DNA from: Bryobacterales bacterium
Lineage (GTDB): Bacteria > Acidobacteriota > Terriglobia > Bryobacterales > Bryobacteraceae
Reading direction: 5' to 3'
DNA length: 16,489 nucleotides
Assembly: GCA_025456495.1 (NCBI GenBank)
Contig: JALOKO010000022.1
Location: forward strand, 1 to 16,489
A program made the position numbers and the translations under genes. Below, piece after piece: positions 14,332 to 16,489 of this stretch; the first letter of the stretch is position 1; every line of letters begins with the position of its first letter. The notes under the pieces were generated by a model. The model worked only from the letters and a program-made list of their open reading frames with translations, did not search any database and was not told the origin of the DNA.

Positions 14332-14784
14332 TCAATACTCATACCGTGTGGGCTTGGGGCCTTCCTCCAGCATTTGGCGATCCCAGATGGCGCCTTCGCG
14401 GGTGAAGCTGGCGAGCTCAAAATCCTGGGTGAGTTCCAGCGCATCCACGGGGCAGGCGTCTTCACAGAGTCCGCAGAACATGCAGCGGGAGGTGTCGTAG
14501 GTGAAGGTGGTAAGTTCCTTCTTCTTGGTTTCCGCATTGCGCTCAGTGGTGACGACAATGAGATTCTCCGGGCAGGCCAAGGCGCAGAGATTGCAGCCAA
14601 TGCACAAGGTGTCTCCGGATTCGGGATCCACATTGAGGCGGGGCGCGCCGCGGTAGCGTTCAGCGATGCGCGGTTGCTGCGCGGGGTATTGTTCGGTGAC
14701 GATTTCTCTCGGGTTCTGTTGCCGGAAAGTGGTGAGCAAACCGGTGAAAAGGTCAGTGAAGAAGAACTTGTCGAAGAATCGCAT
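14332..14784 (-). CDS. nuoI: NADH-quinone oxidoreductase subunit I, two 4Fe-4S clusters
   Basis: NuoI (TYKY) sits in the arm that links the peripheral redox chain to the membrane part and carries clusters N6a and N6b. The 150-residue protein has two ferredoxin motifs: CIGCNLCALACP (residues 61-72) and CMFCGLCEDACP (about 100-111). The N-terminal MRFFDKFFFTDLFTGLLTTF is the usual amphipathic anchor. RYRGAPRL before the first motif is typical (R-[FY]-R-G). It starts 20 nt after nuoD, with AAGGAG before ATG 14784. In most 14-gene clusters nuoE, F, G and H would lie between nuoD and nuoI; here they do not. Confidence 0.97.
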   Translation of the reverse strand: MRFFDKFFFTDLFTGLLTTFRQQNPREIVTEQYPAQQPRIAERYRGAPRLNVDPESGDTLCIGCNLCALACPENLIVVTTERNAETKKKELTTFTYDTSRCMFCGLCEDACPVDALELTQDFELASFTREGAIWDRQMLEEGPKPTRYEY

Positions 14785-14804
14785 GGCCGTTACTACTCCT
14801 TCTG

Positions 14805-15926
14805 TCAGCGATCCACTTCACCCAGCACGATGTCGATGGTGCCAATGACAGCCACCACGTCAGCGAGCAGGGTATCGCGCACCATGTGGTCAAGCGCCTG
14901 CAGGTTAATAAAGGACGGCGGACGCACACGCAGCCGGTAAGGCTGGGTGGAGCCGTCGCTTACGATGTAGTATCCCAATTCGCCCTTAGGCGCTTCAATC
15001 GAGACATAGGCCTCACCGACGGGTGGCTTCAGCACCTTGGGTACCTTGGCCATGATGGGACCTTCCGGAATGTCGGCAGCCGCCTGGCGCAGGATGCGTA
15101 CCGATTGACGCATCTCTTCCATGCGTACCAGGTAGCGGTCGTAGGTGTCGGCATTGGTTCCCACGGGGATATCGAAGTCGTACTTCTGGTAGCCCGAGTA
15201 GGGCATGGCCTTGCGCAGATCCCATTGGACGCCAGCCGCGCGGAGGATGGGGCCGGTGACGCCGAAGCGCTTGCAATCCTCAGCGTTCAGGATGCCCACG
15301 CCACGCAGGCGCGACACCCAGATGCGATTGGAGGTAAGCAGGCTCTCGTACTGGTCGATGCGCGCGAGGAAGCGGTCACAGAAATTGAGGGTGTCGGTGG
15401 CCAGCTCCGCATAGGCCTCATACTGCAGGCCGCCGATACGGAACGCGTGGGTGGTGAGACGGGCGCCGCAGTATTCCTCAAAGATGTTGAGAATCTCTTC
15501 ACGTTCACGAAAGGTATAGAAGACCGGGGTGAGGGCGCCCACGTCCAACGCGTGCGTCCCCAGCCAGACCAGGTGGCTGGCAATGCGGTTCAGCTCAGTG
15601 AGGATGACGCGAATCACCTGGGCGCGTGGCGGCGCTTCGACGTCCAGCAGCTTCTCCACGGCCAGGCAGTAGCCCAGCCCGTTGCTGACCGCGGCCACAT
15701 AGTCCATGCGGTCCACATAGGGGTTGAACTGCGCGTAGGTACGGTTCTCGCCAATCTTCTCGACACCACGATGCAGGTAGCCGATGACGCAGTCAGCGCC
15801 CAGAATGCGTTCTCCATCCAGCTTCAGAATCACGCGCAGCACGCCGTGGGTGGAGGGGTGCTGGGGACCCATATTGAGCACCAGTTCGTTGGAATCAAGG
15901 AACGTTGCTTGGGTGATCTCCGACAT
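14805..15926 (-). CDS. nuoD: NADH-quinone oxidoreductase subunit D (49-kDa type)
   Basis: NuoD forms the floor of the quinone-binding pocket with NuoB and is related to the large subunit of NiFe hydrogenases. The 373 residues are on the short side; Thermus Nqo4 has about 409. Signatures include LVLNMGPQHPSTHGVLRVIL, with the quinone-site His in the QHPSTHG loop, GYLHRGVEKIGENRTYAQF, YVDRMDYVAAVSNGLGYCLA and the C-terminal DIVLGEVDR. It is separate from NuoC, unlike the fused NuoCD of E. coli, and starts 3 nt after the nuoC stop. Confidence 0.97.
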   Translation of the reverse strand: MSEITQATFLDSNELVLNMGPQHPSTHGVLRVILKLDGERILGADCVIGYLHRGVEKIGENRTYAQFNPYVDRMDYVAAVSNGLGYCLAVEKLLDVEAPPRAQVIRVILTELNRIASHLVWLGTHALDVGALTPVFYTFREREEILNIFEEYCGARLTTHAFRIGGLQYEAYAELATDTLNFCDRFLARIDQYESLLTSNRIWVSRLRGVGILNAEDCKRFGVTGPILRAAGVQWDLRKAMPYSGYQKYDFDIPVGTNADTYDRYLVRMEEMRQSVRILRQAAADIPEGPIMAKVPKVLKPPVGEAYVSIEAPKGELGYYIVSDGSTQPYRLRVRPPSFINLQALDHMVRDTLLADVVAVIGTIDIVLGEVDR

Positions 15927-15929
15927 CGC

Positions 15930-16489
15930 TTACTGCCCGCTTTCGATTCCCAGGTTTTCCTGCACCCAGCGCGTGTCCTGCTGGATGATGCCGTAGTCCT
16001 TGCGCAACGGGAAGCCCTCCCATTCGTCAGGCATCAGAATGCGCCTGAGGTCGGGATGCCCGGCAAAGGGAATGCCAAACATATCGAAGACTTCGCGCTC
16101 CATCCAATTGGCGGCGGCAAACAGGGGCACCACGGAGGGCGCCTTTTCCCCATCCGCCACGCGGGCCTTCACGCGGATTCGGTGGTTGCGCTGAAAACTG
16201 TATAGCACGTAAACCAGCTCAAAGCGTTTTTCGTCCTTGGGGTAGTCTACCGCTGTTTGCTCCACCAGATAGTCGTAGGCGAAGGCATCGCGTAAGGTCT
16301 GCAGCAGAGCCGGAACGGATGCCAGTTCCACCTCAAAGAAGTCCTGCCCACGATACGTGGCCGCGCGGAGCACGGCGGCTCCAAGGCTGGCCGCGATTGC
16401 TGCTGGAATTTCGCCGTCCCAGGGTTCAGCCTGCATCACTGCCGGAGCTTTGGGCGCGACCGCTTTGGGGGCTGGCTTGGCGGCAGGGG
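15930..16489 (-). CDS. nuoC: NADH-quinone oxidoreductase subunit C, 5' end off window
   Basis: NuoC (30-kDa subunit) packs against NuoD in the peripheral arm. The family core is clear: FFEVELASVPALLQTLRDAF, the strand FELVYVLYSF, RIRVKARV, and the signature ANWMEREVFDMFGIPFAGHP followed by DLRRILMPDEWEGFPLRKDY. The frame is open to the right edge. Before ATG 16436 and GTG 16439 it reads an Ala/Pro/Lys-rich segment ending KAVAPKAPA, so translation probably begins beyond the window and the protein has a flexible N-terminal extension. A start at 16436 or 16439 remains possible. The C-terminal part (VQENLGIESGQ) is of normal length. Confidence 0.93.
   Translation of the reverse strand, partial: PAAKPAPKAVAPKAPAVMQAEPWDGEIPAAIAASLGAAVLRAATYRGQDFFEVELASVPALLQTLRDAFAYDYLVEQTAVDYPKDEKRFELVYVLYSFQRNHRIRVKARVADGEKAPSVVPLFAAANWMEREVFDMFGIPFAGHPDLRRILMPDEWEGFPLRKDYGIIQQDTRWVQENLGIESGQ

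Noticed and set aside
14886..16205. Plus-strand open frame of 439 codons opposite nuoD and nuoC
   Set aside because: It is a mirror of the highly conserved nuoD/nuoC reading frames and has no recognisable domain or ribosome binding site.

Overview
The window is a GC-rich piece of bacterial chromosome with no phage, transposon, plasmid, CRISPR, rRNA or tRNA signal. Two Tat-type exported sulfatases, exported thioredoxin-like proteins, small lineage-specific secreted proteins and an unusually ordered nuo cluster suggest an acidobacterium, most likely of the Bryobacterales/'Solibacter' group. That placement rests on the character of the proteins, not on a marker gene.

Nearly every gene lies on the minus strand, so the layout reads from the right edge leftwards. 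Positions 16489-6932 hold a tight nine-gene run for respiratory complex I: nuoC (5' end off the window), nuoD, nuoI, nuoJ, nuoK, nuoL, nuoM, nuoN, nuoH. Gaps run from a 4-nt overlap to 78 nt. nuoE, nuoF and nuoG are not between nuoD and nuoI, and nuoH has moved to the 3' end of the run. NuoL carries a histidine-rich tandem repeat and NuoH an extra roughly 60-residue segment. An exported thioredoxin-like gene (6242-6841) follows nuoH by 90 nt.

Positions 6237-4594 hold the only plus-strand gene, an unrecognised 144-residue protein (5735-6169) with a clear intrinsic terminator, then a 586-bp divergent intergenic region, then a second exported thioredoxin-like gene (4594-5148) that is a paralogue of the first. 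Positions 4496-1 hold a formylglycine-type Tat sulfatase, a 646-bp gap containing a broken gene for a small cysteine-rich secreted peptide (2628-2822), a secreted protein of unknown function (1898-2416), a second Tat sulfatase (376-1776), and the first 61 codons of guaA (GMP synthase) at the left edge.

The NuoC-to-NuoH products would form the quinone-binding and proton-pumping parts of complex I. The sulfatases and the two thioredoxin-like proteins act outside the cytoplasm, in sulfate-ester scavenging and probably in redox or folding of exported proteins. The most notable regulatory signal is a hexamer of the form TA[CG]A[AC]T lying 7-15 nt before the start codon of all six genes that appear to head a transcription unit. 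This fits leaderless or very short-leader mRNAs. Two promoters, guaA and the 4594-5148 gene, also have a tandem 20-21-nt repeat directly upstream of the -10 box. I see no wholly new multi-gene system here; the novel points are local.
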